Assembly (NCBI GenBank): GCA_013041975.1
Contig: JABDQZ010000064.1
Span: 1 to 16,710, forward strand
Origin: Gammaproteobacteria bacterium
GTDB taxonomy: Bacteria; Pseudomonadota; Gammaproteobacteria; Chromatiales; Chromatiaceae
Reading direction: 5' to 3'
DNA: 16,710 nucleotides
Part shown: in pieces, positions 1 through 6,799 of the stretch
Layout of the letters: each line of letters opens with the position of its first letter
Numbering within the stretch: position 1 is the stretch's first letter
Program-made: the position numbers and the translations under genes
The notes under the pieces: model-generated
What the model was told of the DNA's origin: nothing
The model's database searches: none
The model's input: the letters and a program-made list of their open reading frames with translations, nothing else

Positions 1-1392
1 ATCATATTCTCTTTGGCCCTGCACTACCTGCATTAAATTTTTGGTTGCGTATTCAACATCATCCGCATGTATCATGTTTTCCCAGGAATCATAGGTACAG
101 GGAGTCTCGTCATGAAGCACGCCATATAACTCATACATCGTGTCATCCCAGATAATGACATTGGATTCAAGATCGTATTCCCAGATGCCTATTCCGGTAA
201 CATCAGTAGCCAGCATTATTCGCTTGTTGGCATGTTCAAGAGCGGCTTGTTGCAGGCGCAGTTCGTTTTCCATTTTCAGGCGTTCAGTGATATCAATAAT
301 CGTTGCAAGTACGGATATATTGTTATCGACATGCATCGGTGACAATCCGATTTCTACCCTGAATTCATCACCATTCTTTTTAAAGGCTGCCAGATCACTC
401 GTAGCAGCCATGGTTCGAAATTTTGGAGCATCCAGAAAACTCTGCCTTAGCTGTGCATGTTTTTCGTGAAAGCTAACCGGTAAAAGTATCTCAAGCTGCT
501 GGCCTGTCAACTCTTCCCTGCTATAGCCAAACATGGTCAACGCGCTGCGATTGACCTGTTCAATCACACCATCAGCATTGACCACTATCATCCCTTGTGG
601 AGCACTATTGATCACCTGCCTGACACGTTGCTCACTTATCTGTAGTCGTCTGTTGTCTGCATACTTGGTATCGAGCATCAATAACAGGATGGTAATGGCA
701 ATGATCAAAATCACGCCCAGCACGATGAGGATGGACATAATGCCTGATTCAATCCCCTGGTCTACAGCAGTACATACAGAACGTGGATCGAATATCGCCG
801 CTTCCATTGCCGTGTAATGCATACCCGCAATGGCGACCCCCATGACTATCGCCGCATACAAACGGGTTTTATCAAATGTGCGGTGCGCTGCTTCAGCATT
901 CATCGCCTGTTTAAAAAACAGGCGTAAAGCAACAAAAGATGCCAGGTAAGCGATCAATAATGACAATACCAAAAGTGTTTGATCATAGAGAATTTCCGGC
1001 GACATCTTCAGTGCATCCATGCCGGTGTAATGCATGGCGGCTATGCCGGTTCCCATGAAAAAAGTCGAAACAATAAGGCTCAGATTATTATTGAATTTCA
1101 GACGAACAATGGTAATGGCAATGGCTGTTGCAATGACGGCATAACAGATTGAAATAATGGTGAGGGGAACGTCATATGCCAGGGGAATGCCAATATGAAA
1201 AGCCAGCATGCCGACAAAATGCATCGACCAGATGGCCAGCCCCATCGCAATAGAGCCACCGCCCATCCACAACCACAGCATGCGACGTTCAACAAAGGGA
1301 ATGCGGGCAGCGATCGACAGCGCTGCAAAAGAAGCCACTATCGCCAGAACTAGCGAAAATGAAACCAGCCAATAATTGTAACTACCATCCAT
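1..1392 (-). CDS. MHYT-domain membrane sensor with PAS domains (partial, 3' end off window)
   Basis: This is the N-terminal 464 codons of a membrane-bound sensor; the frame stays open to the left edge. Three MHYT signatures lie between hydrophobic helices: SMHFVGM near residue 57, AMHYTGM near 119 and GMHYTAM near 190. A last membrane segment ends near residue 241. A PAS domain follows at about 253-370, beginning VRQVINSAPQGMIVVNADG, and a second PAS begins near 385 (GIWEYDL). MHYT domains are thought to bind a metal, probably copper, and to sense O2, CO or NO; that is family knowledge. The output domain (GGDEF/EAL or histidine kinase) lies outside the window. The start is the ATG at 1392, because an in-frame TAA lies 24 bases upstream. 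The Shine-Dalgarno is weak. A candidate promoter with an inverted repeat lies just upstream. Domain identity is firm; the output is unknown. Confidence 0.9.
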   Translation of the reverse strand, partial: MDGSYNYWLVSFSLVLAIVASFAALSIAARIPFVERRMLWLWMGGGSIAMGLAIWSMHFVGMLAFHIGIPLAYDVPLTIISICYAVIATAIAITIVRLKFNNNLSLIVSTFFMGTGIAAMHYTGMDALKMSPEILYDQTLLVLSLLIAYLASFVALRLFFKQAMNAEAAHRTFDKTRLYAAIVMGVAIAGMHYTAMEAAIFDPRSVCTAVDQGIESGIMSILIVLGVILIIAITILLLMLDTKYADNRRLQISEQRVRQVINSAPQGMIVVNADGVIEQVNRSALTMFGYSREELTGQQLEILLPVSFHEKHAQLRQSFLDAPKFRTMAATSDLAAFKKNGDEFRVEIGLSPMHVDNNISVLATIIDITERLKMENELRLQQAALEHANKRIMLATDVTGIGIWEYDLESNVIIWDDTMYELYGVLHDETPCTYDSWENMIHADDVEYATKNLMQVVQGQREYD

Positions 1393-1406
1393 AGAAGCCC
1401 AATAGG

Positions 1407-1434
1407 GTAAGGAATTTTATTCATTATTCCTTAC
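1407..1434. promoter_or_regulatory. 9-bp perfect inverted repeat, candidate operator of the MHYT gene
   Basis: The arms GTAAGGAAT (1407-1415) and ATTCCTTAC (1426-1434) are perfect reverse complements separated by 10 bases. On the minus strand the repeat overlaps a plausible promoter: CCGACA at 1437-1442, a 17-bp spacer, and TAAAAT at 1414-1419. It ends 15 bases before the MHYT start codon. The position suits an operator, but a short 5'-leader hairpin is also possible. No binding protein can be named. Confidence 0.45.
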
Positions 1435-1442
1435 TGTGTCGG
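1414..1442 (-). promoter_or_regulatory. candidate sigma70-type promoter of the MHYT gene
   Basis: On the minus strand, -35 CCGACA (4 of 6 consensus) and -10 TAAAAT (5 of 6) are 17 bp apart. The predicted start of transcription is near 1407, leaving a short leader of about 15 bases. The inverted repeat at 1407-1434 covers the -10 box. The prediction comes from the sequence only. Confidence 0.4.
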
Positions 1443-1481
1443 ACGAATTAATGATTACTTGAGACTCCATGCATTGCTACT

Positions 1482-1505
1482 GCCTCTCCCCTTGCGGGAA
1501 AAGGC
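1482..1505. repeat. hairpin resembling a degenerate intergenic palindromic repeat
   Basis: Between the dsrE-like stop and the MHYT gene lies a stem-loop. GCCT pairs with AGGC, and CCC pairs with GGG around a TTGC loop, with two C-A mismatches between. The CTCCCC-TTGC-GGGA core followed by GGCCGGG recalls palindromic intergenic repeats common in gammaproteobacteria. No T-run follows on either strand, so it is not a clear terminator. Only one copy is seen in this window. Confidence 0.3.
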
Positions 1506-1518
1506 CGGGAATCAGCAA

Positions 1519-2013
1519 TCAATAGATAGGGATATTGGCGTATCCCTGCGCCTGATAACCAGTCAGCGATACAAAGGTATTACCCACCGCTTTAATCCCA
1601 TCAAGCAAATCTTCATTTTTCACTCTGAACAAACGCGTCGCCACGGAACAGGCTTCCATCTTCACACCTTTTTTCTGCAAAGCCGCCAGTTGCTGCTCTA
1701 TCTTGTCCAGATGCTCGTCATCAGTCAGTTCCATCGGTTCACGATCTTTGGAAATCAGGCGTACTGACAGACCCCTAAAGGCCAGAATCACATCTGGTGT
1801 TACCCCCTGTTTTTTCAGGTCTTCGACGGTTTCATCGATCACCATCAGGTAGAGTGTCATTTTTTTCGCATCCGTCATGTTGATATCGAAAATGACCTTG
1901 CCGGTTTTTACACCTGCCAGTGCATCGCTGTCATCAGGTTGCGTTGCAGCCATACTGCCAGCAGCCAACATCACTGCCATGATCATCACCACACTTTTGA
2001 AAATTTTCATCAT
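1519..2013 (-). CDS. periplasmic DsrE-family protein
   Basis: This is a 164-residue protein with a signal peptide; the hydrophobic stretch at about 7-20 ends with likely cleavage near SMA-AT (22-23). The mature part has the DsrE/DsrF-like fold pattern: strand VIFDINM, helix YLMVIDETVEDLKKQG, strand DVILAFRG, and EACSVATRLF near 120-129, which holds the only cysteine (Cys122). DsrE-family proteins carry or relay sulfur on such a cysteine. Exported members are common in sulfur-cycle bacteria, but their role is not settled. Translation is supported by an AAGGAG ribosome site; the frame begins ATGATG, so the start could be one codon later. It follows a TetR gene, and the intergenic stretch holds a near copy of the TetR operator, so repression by that protein is likely. 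Function beyond the family is inferred. Confidence 0.85.
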   Translation of the reverse strand: MMKIFKSVVMIMAVMLAAGSMAATQPDDSDALAGVKTGKVIFDINMTDAKKMTLYLMVIDETVEDLKKQGVTPDVILAFRGLSVRLISKDREPMELTDDEHLDKIEQQLAALQKKGVKMEACSVATRLFRVKNEDLLDGIKAVGNTFVSLTGYQAQGYANIPIY

Positions 2014-2036
2014 ATTCTCCTTTTTGAGTTATATAA

Positions 2037-2054
2037 AACGAACGTTCGTTCGGT
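2037..2054. promoter_or_regulatory. TetR operator copy upstream of the dsrE-like gene
   Basis: AACGAACGTTCGTTCGGT matches the palindrome at 2692-2709 in 16 of 18 positions. It contains its own perfect 14-bp palindrome (2037-2050). It lies 23 bases upstream of the dsrE-like start. On the minus strand it is followed at once by an AT-rich TTTATATAA stretch that can serve as the -10 box, while no good -35 is seen. Binding by the adjacent TetR protein is inferred from the shared site. Confidence 0.7.
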
Positions 2055-2076
2055 ATTTCGGGTAAATTTTTTTGGG

Positions 2077-2679
2077 TCAAGCCTGTTCTTTACGAATTCC
2101 CAGCCAGGCGCACTCAACCACTGCGTTCTGATAGGCCGATAATGGCTTGTCCAGCACGCCGTCCAACTGCAGGTTCATCATGCGCAATGCACCGCCAAAC
2201 ATGGCTGTTGCCGCCACCCAGGGCTCCAGCTCACGCACTTCACCCTTTGCAATGCCATCAATAACCACCTGCTTCATCATCCTGAATGGACTTGATGAAC
2301 ATATCGGTGCCTCATCCGGCAGATATTCCCGGTGTTGAGCCAACAGGACAAACTGCATCTGCTGTGGATATTGCACCGTCATGAGAAACATTTTTTCAAT
2401 GATGGCCCGTGATTTTTCCAGGCAAGCTGATTTTCCGGCGCAGGCTGCAGCAATCGCATCATCCATCTGCCCCAGAATGGTTTCGTAAAGGGACTGCGCC
2501 AGTGCTTCCTTGTTTTTGAAGTGGTGGTAAATTGCACCGGTACTGACGCCCGCTACCTTGCGGATATCATGGATCGAAGTATTGAAATAACCCCGCTCGG
2601 AAAACAGTTGCAGGGCCGTTTCCAGCACTTTCTGGCGCAAGGCTTCACCACGCAGGGTATGTTTCTGGACAGCACTCAT
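2077..2679 (-). CDS. TetR/AcrR-family transcriptional repressor
   Basis: This is a 200-residue one-component repressor. The N-terminal DNA-binding domain covers about residues 12-60, with a recognition-helix region reading VSTGAIYHHFKNKEAL (45-60). The helical C-terminal part binds a ligand that cannot be predicted. The ATG at 2679 was chosen because a longer TTG start at 2715 would place the operator and promoter inside the gene. There is no Shine-Dalgarno; the predicted transcription start falls at the ATG, so the message may be leaderless. The perfect 18-bp palindrome in its own promoter and a near copy before the dsrE-like gene indicate autorepression plus control of that gene. The hydrolase gene upstream ends just before the promoter. 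Family assignment is firm; the regulon is inferred. Confidence 0.92.
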   Translation of the reverse strand: MSAVQKHTLRGEALRQKVLETALQLFSERGYFNTSIHDIRKVAGVSTGAIYHHFKNKEALAQSLYETILGQMDDAIAAACAGKSACLEKSRAIIEKMFLMTVQYPQQMQFVLLAQHREYLPDEAPICSSSPFRMMKQVVIDGIAKGEVRELEPWVAATAMFGGALRMMNLQLDGVLDKPLSAYQNAVVECAWLGIRKEQA

Positions 2680-2686
2680 GAAACAC

Positions 2687-2715
2687 AATATACCGAACGA
2701 TCGTTCGGTCTGCAA
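2687..2715 (-). promoter_or_regulatory. tetR promoter with operator as spacer
   Basis: On the minus strand, TTGCAG at 2710-2715 and TATATT at 2687-2692 are separated by exactly 17 bases (2693-2709), almost entirely the operator palindrome. Transcription should begin at about 2679-2681, at the ATG itself. The -35 box is weak (3 of 6) and the -10 is good (5 of 6). A repressor bound here would exclude RNA polymerase. Confidence 0.6.
2692..2709. promoter_or_regulatory. perfect 18-bp TetR operator palindrome
   Basis: ACCGAACGATCGTTCGGT equals its own reverse complement over all 18 bases. It lies 12 bases upstream of the tetR ATG and is nearly repeated before the dsrE-like gene. Size, symmetry and position fit a TetR dimer site. 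Confidence 0.8.
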
Positions 2716-3573
2716 CTAGTTGACGTAGATTTTCAGTAAACGGTTCCAGTTTTCTGCCCAGCAGCATTCGTGATCATAGTCCGGAATCTCATGCACACTG
2801 ACCTTTCCCGTTCTGTCAATCCGGTTCAAATAAGCGTTAATTACCTCAAGCGGCACATTAACATCTTCGTCACCGACAAGATGTATCTGGTGAATCATTT
2901 GCAGCTGGCCGGCATAATCGGCAGCATTTAAAGACCCGCTGAGCGGAGACACGTTGTGATAAGCAGTCCAGTATTCATGATCCATATTCCCGGCAACAGT
3001 AATGAGCCGGGTTACGTCATCACGCCTGGCTGCAACCAGTGCGGCAATGACACCTCCTCCGGAATAGCCAAACAATTCAAGCTTTTGTACAGCATGGTGT
3101 TTTTTGATTTGGGAAATCGCCTCGCTGGTTGCTGCGACCACCTCTTCGGCATAGCGGTGACTTGTCCAGTATTTCATAGAACAACCCGCGGCAGGCATGA
3201 CGTACTGACAAGGACGCGCGAGATAAACTGATGGCTGTTCATCCATCAGTGCCAACTCGAGTGAAACAGGCGTGACGGGCGTCGGGTCTTTTGAAGGCCT
3301 TCTTGAGGTAATCCAGGCCAGGCCATCACCTTCGATATAAATGCGTAAAGTGGATGCCTGCAGATTGAGCGGAGCAAATCCTGCCAGAACAAAATCTGCA
3401 GCCTTCCACTGGCTGAATTCCCAGCCACGATCGGCTGCCAGCTGCATCGCTGATTGCTTGCGTTCTTCGGCATCAGGCAGCGTCAAACATCCCGACAGGG
3501 CAAGCACTATTATCAGCAGCAAGCTGACCCGTAATAAGATCAATCGCGAACAAGTATTCTTGGCAGCTTTCAT
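2716..3573 (-). CDS. lipoprotein alpha/beta hydrolase
   Basis: This is a 285-residue predicted lipoprotein with a basic N-terminus, a hydrophobic segment at 11-27 and a lipobox ALSGC giving lipidated Cys29. The body has an alpha/beta-hydrolase plan: strand IYIEGDGLAW (78-87), nucleophile elbow GYSGGG with Ser171, an acid candidate in GDEDVNVP (Asp235 or Asp237), and a C-terminal His268 in DYDHECC. Cys122 and Cys131 could form a disulfide, in keeping with an extracytoplasmic site. The substrate is not predictable; esterase or lipase activity is plausible. The start is ATG at 3573; the Shine-Dalgarno is weak. The stop is only 6 bases before the TetR operator, so readthrough into tetR is possible. 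The gene is divergent from selO with an 80-bp shared gap. Confidence 0.85.
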   Translation of the reverse strand: MKAAKNTCSRLILLRVSLLLIIVLALSGCLTLPDAEERKQSAMQLAADRGWEFSQWKAADFVLAGFAPLNLQASTLRIYIEGDGLAWITSRRPSKDPTPVTPVSLELALMDEQPSVYLARPCQYVMPAAGCSMKYWTSHRYAEEVVAATSEAISQIKKHHAVQKLELFGYSGGGVIAALVAARRDDVTRLITVAGNMDHEYWTAYHNVSPLSGSLNAADYAGQLQMIHQIHLVGDEDVNVPLEVINAYLNRIDRTGKVSVHEIPDYDHECCWAENWNRLLKIYVN

Positions 3574-3653
3574 TTTATTTAAGCCGGTTATTCAAACGGT
3601 TTTTATCACCCTGGTGTTCCCATAGAATATCATTTACAGACACAGGGCATTCC

Positions 3654-5093
3654 ATGAAATTTTCTAACAGTTACATTCATCTGGGCGATCTTTTTTACGA
3701 AAAAATCAATCCGCAGACAGTCACCAATCCTGAAATTTTTTTATGGAATGAAGCACTTGCGGATGAACTGAACATTCAGGACAGCCAGCAGCTTGCACAA
3801 TTCTTTTCAGGCAATCGTATACTGCCTGGTTCAGAGCCACTGGCGCTGGCTTATGCCGGTCATCAGTTCGGCAACTTTGTACCCCAGCTGGGGGATGGTC
3901 GCGCCCACCTGCTGGGCGAAGTCATTGACCAGAATGGCAATCGAAAAGACATCCAGTTAAAAGGCTCCGGCCAAACCCGTTTTTCACGCAATGGTGACGG
4001 CCGCTGTGCGTTTGGTCCGGCCATTAGAGAATTCATCATGAGCGAAGCCATGTATGCGCTGGGTATTTCAACAACGCGCTCACTGGCGGTAACCACAACG
4101 GGTGAAACCGTTTTTCGGGAAACGCCGCAACCAGGTGCGGTTATTACACGCGTTGCCTCCAGTCATCTTCGGGTTGGCACGTTTCAATACTTTGCAGCCC
4201 AGGGAAACTATCAGGCTATCGAAAAACTTTGCGATTATGCCATTGACAGGCATTACCCCGAACTGAAAGAGGCCGGGGACCAGCGCTTTCAGGAATTACT
4301 GAAAGCCGTGATAGATCGGCAGACAAGGCTGGTGGTCGAATGGCTGCGCGTAGGTTTTATTCATGGCGTGATGAATACTGACAATACCTCGATAGCCGGT
4401 GAAACCATCGATTATGGTCCCTGTGCAATGTTGGGGGTTTATGACCACAAGACAGTTTACAGTTCCATTGACGTCCAGGGGCGCTATGCCTTTGGCAATC
4501 AGCCAACCATTGCCCAATGGAACATGGCACGTTTGGCTGAAACCCTGTTACCCCTGATCCACGCTGAAGAACAAAAATCCATTGAAATCGCCAGCAGTCT
4601 TGTTGATGAATTTTCAGAACGTTTTCAGACGCGCTATATAACAATGATGGCTGCCAAAACAGGTTTTTCCGATCCTGAAGAAAATGACTATCAACTGGTC
4701 TCCGAATTTCAAAACCTGCTGGAAGAAAAACAGTTGGATTACACCATCACTTTCAACGCGCTGACCAGGTCACTGTCATCAGAACAAGCACAACAACACA
4801 TGCGTAATGTCGCGGGTGACTGGTACAACCGCTGGATCAACAGAATGGATGAATTACAAGAAAACCGAAGTGATATTCAAAAAAGCATGCAACAGGTCAA
4901 TCCTGTTGTCATTCCCAGGAATCACCATGTCGAAAATGTTATCAATACCTGCATTCAGACCCGAGACGCTCAAGCGGCTAATGAGTTTATCGACGTATTG
5001 AAATCACCCTATGCTGAAACCATTGCCACCGGGTTGTATCAGGATGCGCCGACAAATGGCGATATGGGTTACAAAACCTTTTGCGGCACCTGA
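3654..5093 (+). CDS. selO: protein adenylyltransferase SelO (YdiU)
   Basis: This 479-residue pseudokinase-fold enzyme transfers AMP from ATP to protein hydroxyl groups. Its length matches the bacterial family. Signatures are AYAGHQFGNFVPQLGDGRA (67-85), the nucleotide-binding LKGSGQTRFSR (102-112, with Lys103), ITRVASSHLRVGTF (164-177), the metal-binding NTDN (241-244) and DYGP (253-256). Cys257 in the activation loop and Cys477, third from the C-terminus, match the cysteine pair that forms a redox disulfide in E. coli SelO. Cys477 is at the place of selenocysteine in animal SelO but is encoded by TGC. An AGGG ribosome site precedes the ATG. The gene stands alone on the plus strand, divergent from the lipoprotein hydrolase and convergent with a flavin reductase. 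Targets are likely oxidative-stress linked by family knowledge. Confidence 0.97.
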   Translation: MKFSNSYIHLGDLFYEKINPQTVTNPEIFLWNEALADELNIQDSQQLAQFFSGNRILPGSEPLALAYAGHQFGNFVPQLGDGRAHLLGEVIDQNGNRKDIQLKGSGQTRFSRNGDGRCAFGPAIREFIMSEAMYALGISTTRSLAVTTTGETVFRETPQPGAVITRVASSHLRVGTFQYFAAQGNYQAIEKLCDYAIDRHYPELKEAGDQRFQELLKAVIDRQTRLVVEWLRVGFIHGVMNTDNTSIAGETIDYGPCAMLGVYDHKTVYSSIDVQGRYAFGNQPTIAQWNMARLAETLLPLIHAEEQKSIEIASSLVDEFSERFQTRYITMMAAKTGFSDPEENDYQLVSEFQNLLEEKQLDYTITFNALTRSLSSEQAQQHMRNVAGDWYNRWINRMDELQENRSDIQKSMQQVNPVVIPRNHHVENVINTCIQTRDAQAANEFIDVLKSPYAETIATGLYQDAPTNGDMGYKTFCGT

Positions 5094-5100
5094 TAAGCCG

Positions 5101-5134
5101 ATGATGATTTACATGCCGTTTCCAAAATCATCAT
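5101..5134. terminator. AT-rich stem-loop between convergent selO and flavin reductase genes
   Basis: ATGATGATTT (5101-5110) pairs perfectly with AAATCATCAT (5125-5134) across a 14-base loop. A T5 run begins 6 bases later on the plus strand. It lies 7 bases after the selO stop and overlaps the last codons of the opposing gene. The stem is AT-rich and the T-run is displaced, so terminator function is only possible. Confidence 0.35.
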
Positions 5135-5723
5135 GATGAATTTTTGTGGTGTCACGCATGGATTTTAAAGCCTTGCCATAACCAATCAGGATATCCAGCC
5201 CCCAGTTTAGGCGTGACTTGTAATACCCATCACTATCCGCATCATTATCCTGTTCATTGTCATTGAATACTTTTTCGCAATCACGAACGATAAGGTGTTC
5301 CGGAATATAACAAAGCCGGTTATTTTTGTAACTGCTCATGCGCAGCTCAGCGACAGGATAAGCCCCACCGGTAGAAGAAGAAACCGCAATAATATAGGCC
5401 GGCTTGTGGCCCAGCTCGAAACGGTTAAACATCAAAAAGAAATTCTTTAACCCGGCAGGCACCTGCCCATGCCATTCCGGCGCAATAATGACGAAGGCGT
5501 CACTTTCGGAAAGCTGCTGTTTCAATGGTGCCAGCCTTTTTTCCCAGTCCTCATCCTGTTCCCAGATTGACTGATCCCATAAAGGCAAGGGGTTATCAGC
5601 CAACGAATAAAGCCATGGTTCAATATTTTCAAACTCATTCGCTAACGACTTTTCAATGTAGCGACCAATTTTTTCACTTTGAGATGGATTGCGATGGCTG
5701 CCACTTATGATACTGATTTTCAT
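5109..5723 (-). CDS. NAD(P)H-dependent FMN reductase-family flavoprotein
   Basis: This 204-residue protein has a flavodoxin-like fold. The N-terminal strand and phosphate-binding loop read ISIISGSHRNPSQSEKIG (3-20). The second flavin loop is PEWHGQVPAGLKNFF (82-96), equivalent to the PEYN-x-S-x-PG-x-LKN motif of the family. A third loop, SSSTGGAYPVAELR, follows near 115-128. Such enzymes reduce FMN, quinones or azo compounds with NAD(P)H; the substrate is not predictable here. The tail DNEQDNDADSDG is unusually acidic and polar. The ATG at 5723 has an AGGA ribosome site about 10 bases upstream. The gene is monocistronic: it converges with selO and follows the DUF4399 gene of the copper cluster after 110 bases. 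Confidence 0.88.
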   Translation of the reverse strand: MKISIISGSHRNPSQSEKIGRYIEKSLANEFENIEPWLYSLADNPLPLWDQSIWEQDEDWEKRLAPLKQQLSESDAFVIIAPEWHGQVPAGLKNFFLMFNRFELGHKPAYIIAVSSSTGGAYPVAELRMSSYKNNRLCYIPEHLIVRDCEKVFNDNEQDNDADSDGYYKSRLNWGLDILIGYGKALKSMRDTTKIHHDDFGNGM

Positions 5724-5798
5724 ATCGATACATTCCTGTAATTATTTTAAGATAACTAAAGCATAACCTGTAAAACGAAATTTTTAACGGTTGCTTTT

Positions 5799-5828
5799 TG
5801 TGGTTAGCGATAACTGTAGATAACCACA
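5799..5828. other. 8-bp inverted repeat after the copper cluster
   Basis: TGTGGTTA (5799-5806) and TAACCACA (5821-5828) are perfect reverse complements around a 14-base loop. The repeat starts 5 bases after the DUF4399 stop on the minus strand. No T-run follows in that direction (AAAAAGC instead), so it is not a canonical terminator. It could stabilise the copper-operon 3' end or act as an operator for the flavin reductase gene. Confidence 0.35.
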
Positions 5829-5833
5829 TCATA

Positions 5834-6265
5834 TCATTTGACAATAATCGTTATCTTTTCAGAAAATAAGGCCGGGTCTTGCGGCTCATGCTGCTCATCC
5901 CCCAGTAATAACTGAAGCGTGTGCTTGCCAGCAGGAAGCTGTAACTTCGTTTCAGTTTCGCCCTGATCAAAATGGAGATGGTTTTCATCCCTTGGAATCG
6001 GCTCGTCCAGGTCGGGCAATTCTTCCACATTAACCAGTAAATGATGGTGCCCTGCAGTATGACGAATTTTTCCCTTGGTACCGGCGGGTGTTATGCCAAA
6101 GCCCTCGATACCAAATTTGATAAATACCGGACTTTTTACCTCATCTCCATCTTTGATATTTTCGAAAAATACTCTGGCATGACTTGGCGGGGTATGCGCC
6201 AACAACGATTGAGGCGCAGACACAGCGAACAATATGACCATTAATGTCGTTACTCGTGAGAACAT
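5834..6265 (-). CDS. periplasmic DUF4399 protein
   Basis: This is a protein of about 143 residues with a signal peptide ending near LLA-HTPP. The mature part matches DUF4399: a beta-rich domain with conserved histidine motifs RHTAGHHHLLVN, ENHLHFDQGETE and LPAGKHTLQLLLGDEQHEP. The clustered histidines suggest metal binding, but no function is established for the family. A TTG one codon earlier is open, but the ATG at 6265 is preferred because a GAGGTGAT ribosome site lies at good spacing. That site overlaps the TGA of the DUF411 gene, so the two are probably translationally coupled. It is the last gene of the copL-copA-copB-DUF411 run, which points to copper handling by context only. Confidence 0.82.
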   Translation of the reverse strand: MFSRVTTLMVILFAVSAPQSLLAHTPPSHARVFFENIKDGDEVKSPVFIKFGIEGFGITPAGTKGKIRHTAGHHHLLVNVEELPDLDEPIPRDENHLHFDQGETETKLQLPAGKHTLQLLLGDEQHEPQDPALFSEKITIIVK

Positions 6266-6271
6266 CAAGCA

Positions 6272-6775
6272 TCACCTCTGGTTATGACTGGCAAAAATGG
6301 TAGTTTGACCGCTGCGGTTAAACGTCAGTACGTCATAAGGGGCTTTACGAGGCCCCATATCCATACCAGGTGAACCGTGAGGCATGCCCGGCGCAGTCAG
6401 CCCAACAACATTTGGCTTCTCATCAAGCAAACGTTTCACATCACTTGCCGGCACATGGCCTTCAATCACGTAATCACCCACCTTGGCCGTGTGACAGGAT
6501 TGCAGGTTTCTTGGAACACCCTCCTGTTTCTTAATGGGGGTCATATCATTTCGATCATGTACCTCAACAGTAAAACCGTTGTTTCGCATATGCTTTACCC
6601 ATTCAGTACAACAACCACAGCTTGGGCTTTTATAAACCACCACTTCAGTTGCAACAGCCGGCGTCTGATTAAAAATGACGCCTCCTGCGATCAGCACAAT
6701 CCCCCCTAAAAGCCACAGCAATGGCTTACCCGGAAACTTTCCTTTGACCTTTATATTATTTCGTTTATTCGACAT
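6272..6775 (-). CDS. DUF411 metal-binding protein, membrane-anchored
   Basis: This 167-residue protein has an uncleaved-looking signal anchor (hydrophobic 18-35), followed by a DUF411 domain with a thioredoxin-like pattern. VVVYKSPSCGCCTEWVKHM (46-64) holds Cys53, Cys55 and Cys56. SCHTAKVGDYVIEGHVPASD holds Cys94, His95 and His107. The end PGMPHGSPGMDMGP adds a Met/His-rich stretch. DUF411 proteins are typically encoded near copper-resistance genes and are thought to bind copper in the periplasm. A GGAG ribosome site precedes the ATG. The gene sits 24 bases after copB and 6 bases before the DUF4399 gene. The assignment is firm; copper binding is inferred from motif and context. Confidence 0.9.
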   Translation of the reverse strand: MSNKRNNIKVKGKFPGKPLLWLLGGIVLIAGGVIFNQTPAVATEVVVYKSPSCGCCTEWVKHMRNNGFTVEVHDRNDMTPIKKQEGVPRNLQSCHTAKVGDYVIEGHVPASDVKRLLDEKPNVVGLTAPGMPHGSPGMDMGPRKAPYDVLTFNRSGQTTIFASHNQR

Positions 6776-6799
6776 TGCTTTCTCCTCGCCATATTTTGA

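Noticed and set aside
140..817. Two plus-strand open frames of 94-109 codons
   Set aside because: They are antisense to the MHYT-PAS gene, have no family features, and the minus-strand protein shows clear MHYT and PAS motifs.
2680..2715. TTG start extending TetR by 12 residues
   Set aside because: It would put the operator and -10 box inside the gene, has no ribosome site, and family members begin near the chosen ATG.
5083..5096. In-frame TGA at the selO end as a selenocysteine codon
   Set aside because: The equivalent residue is encoded by TGC two codons earlier, and TGA is followed at once by TAA, so it is a normal stop.
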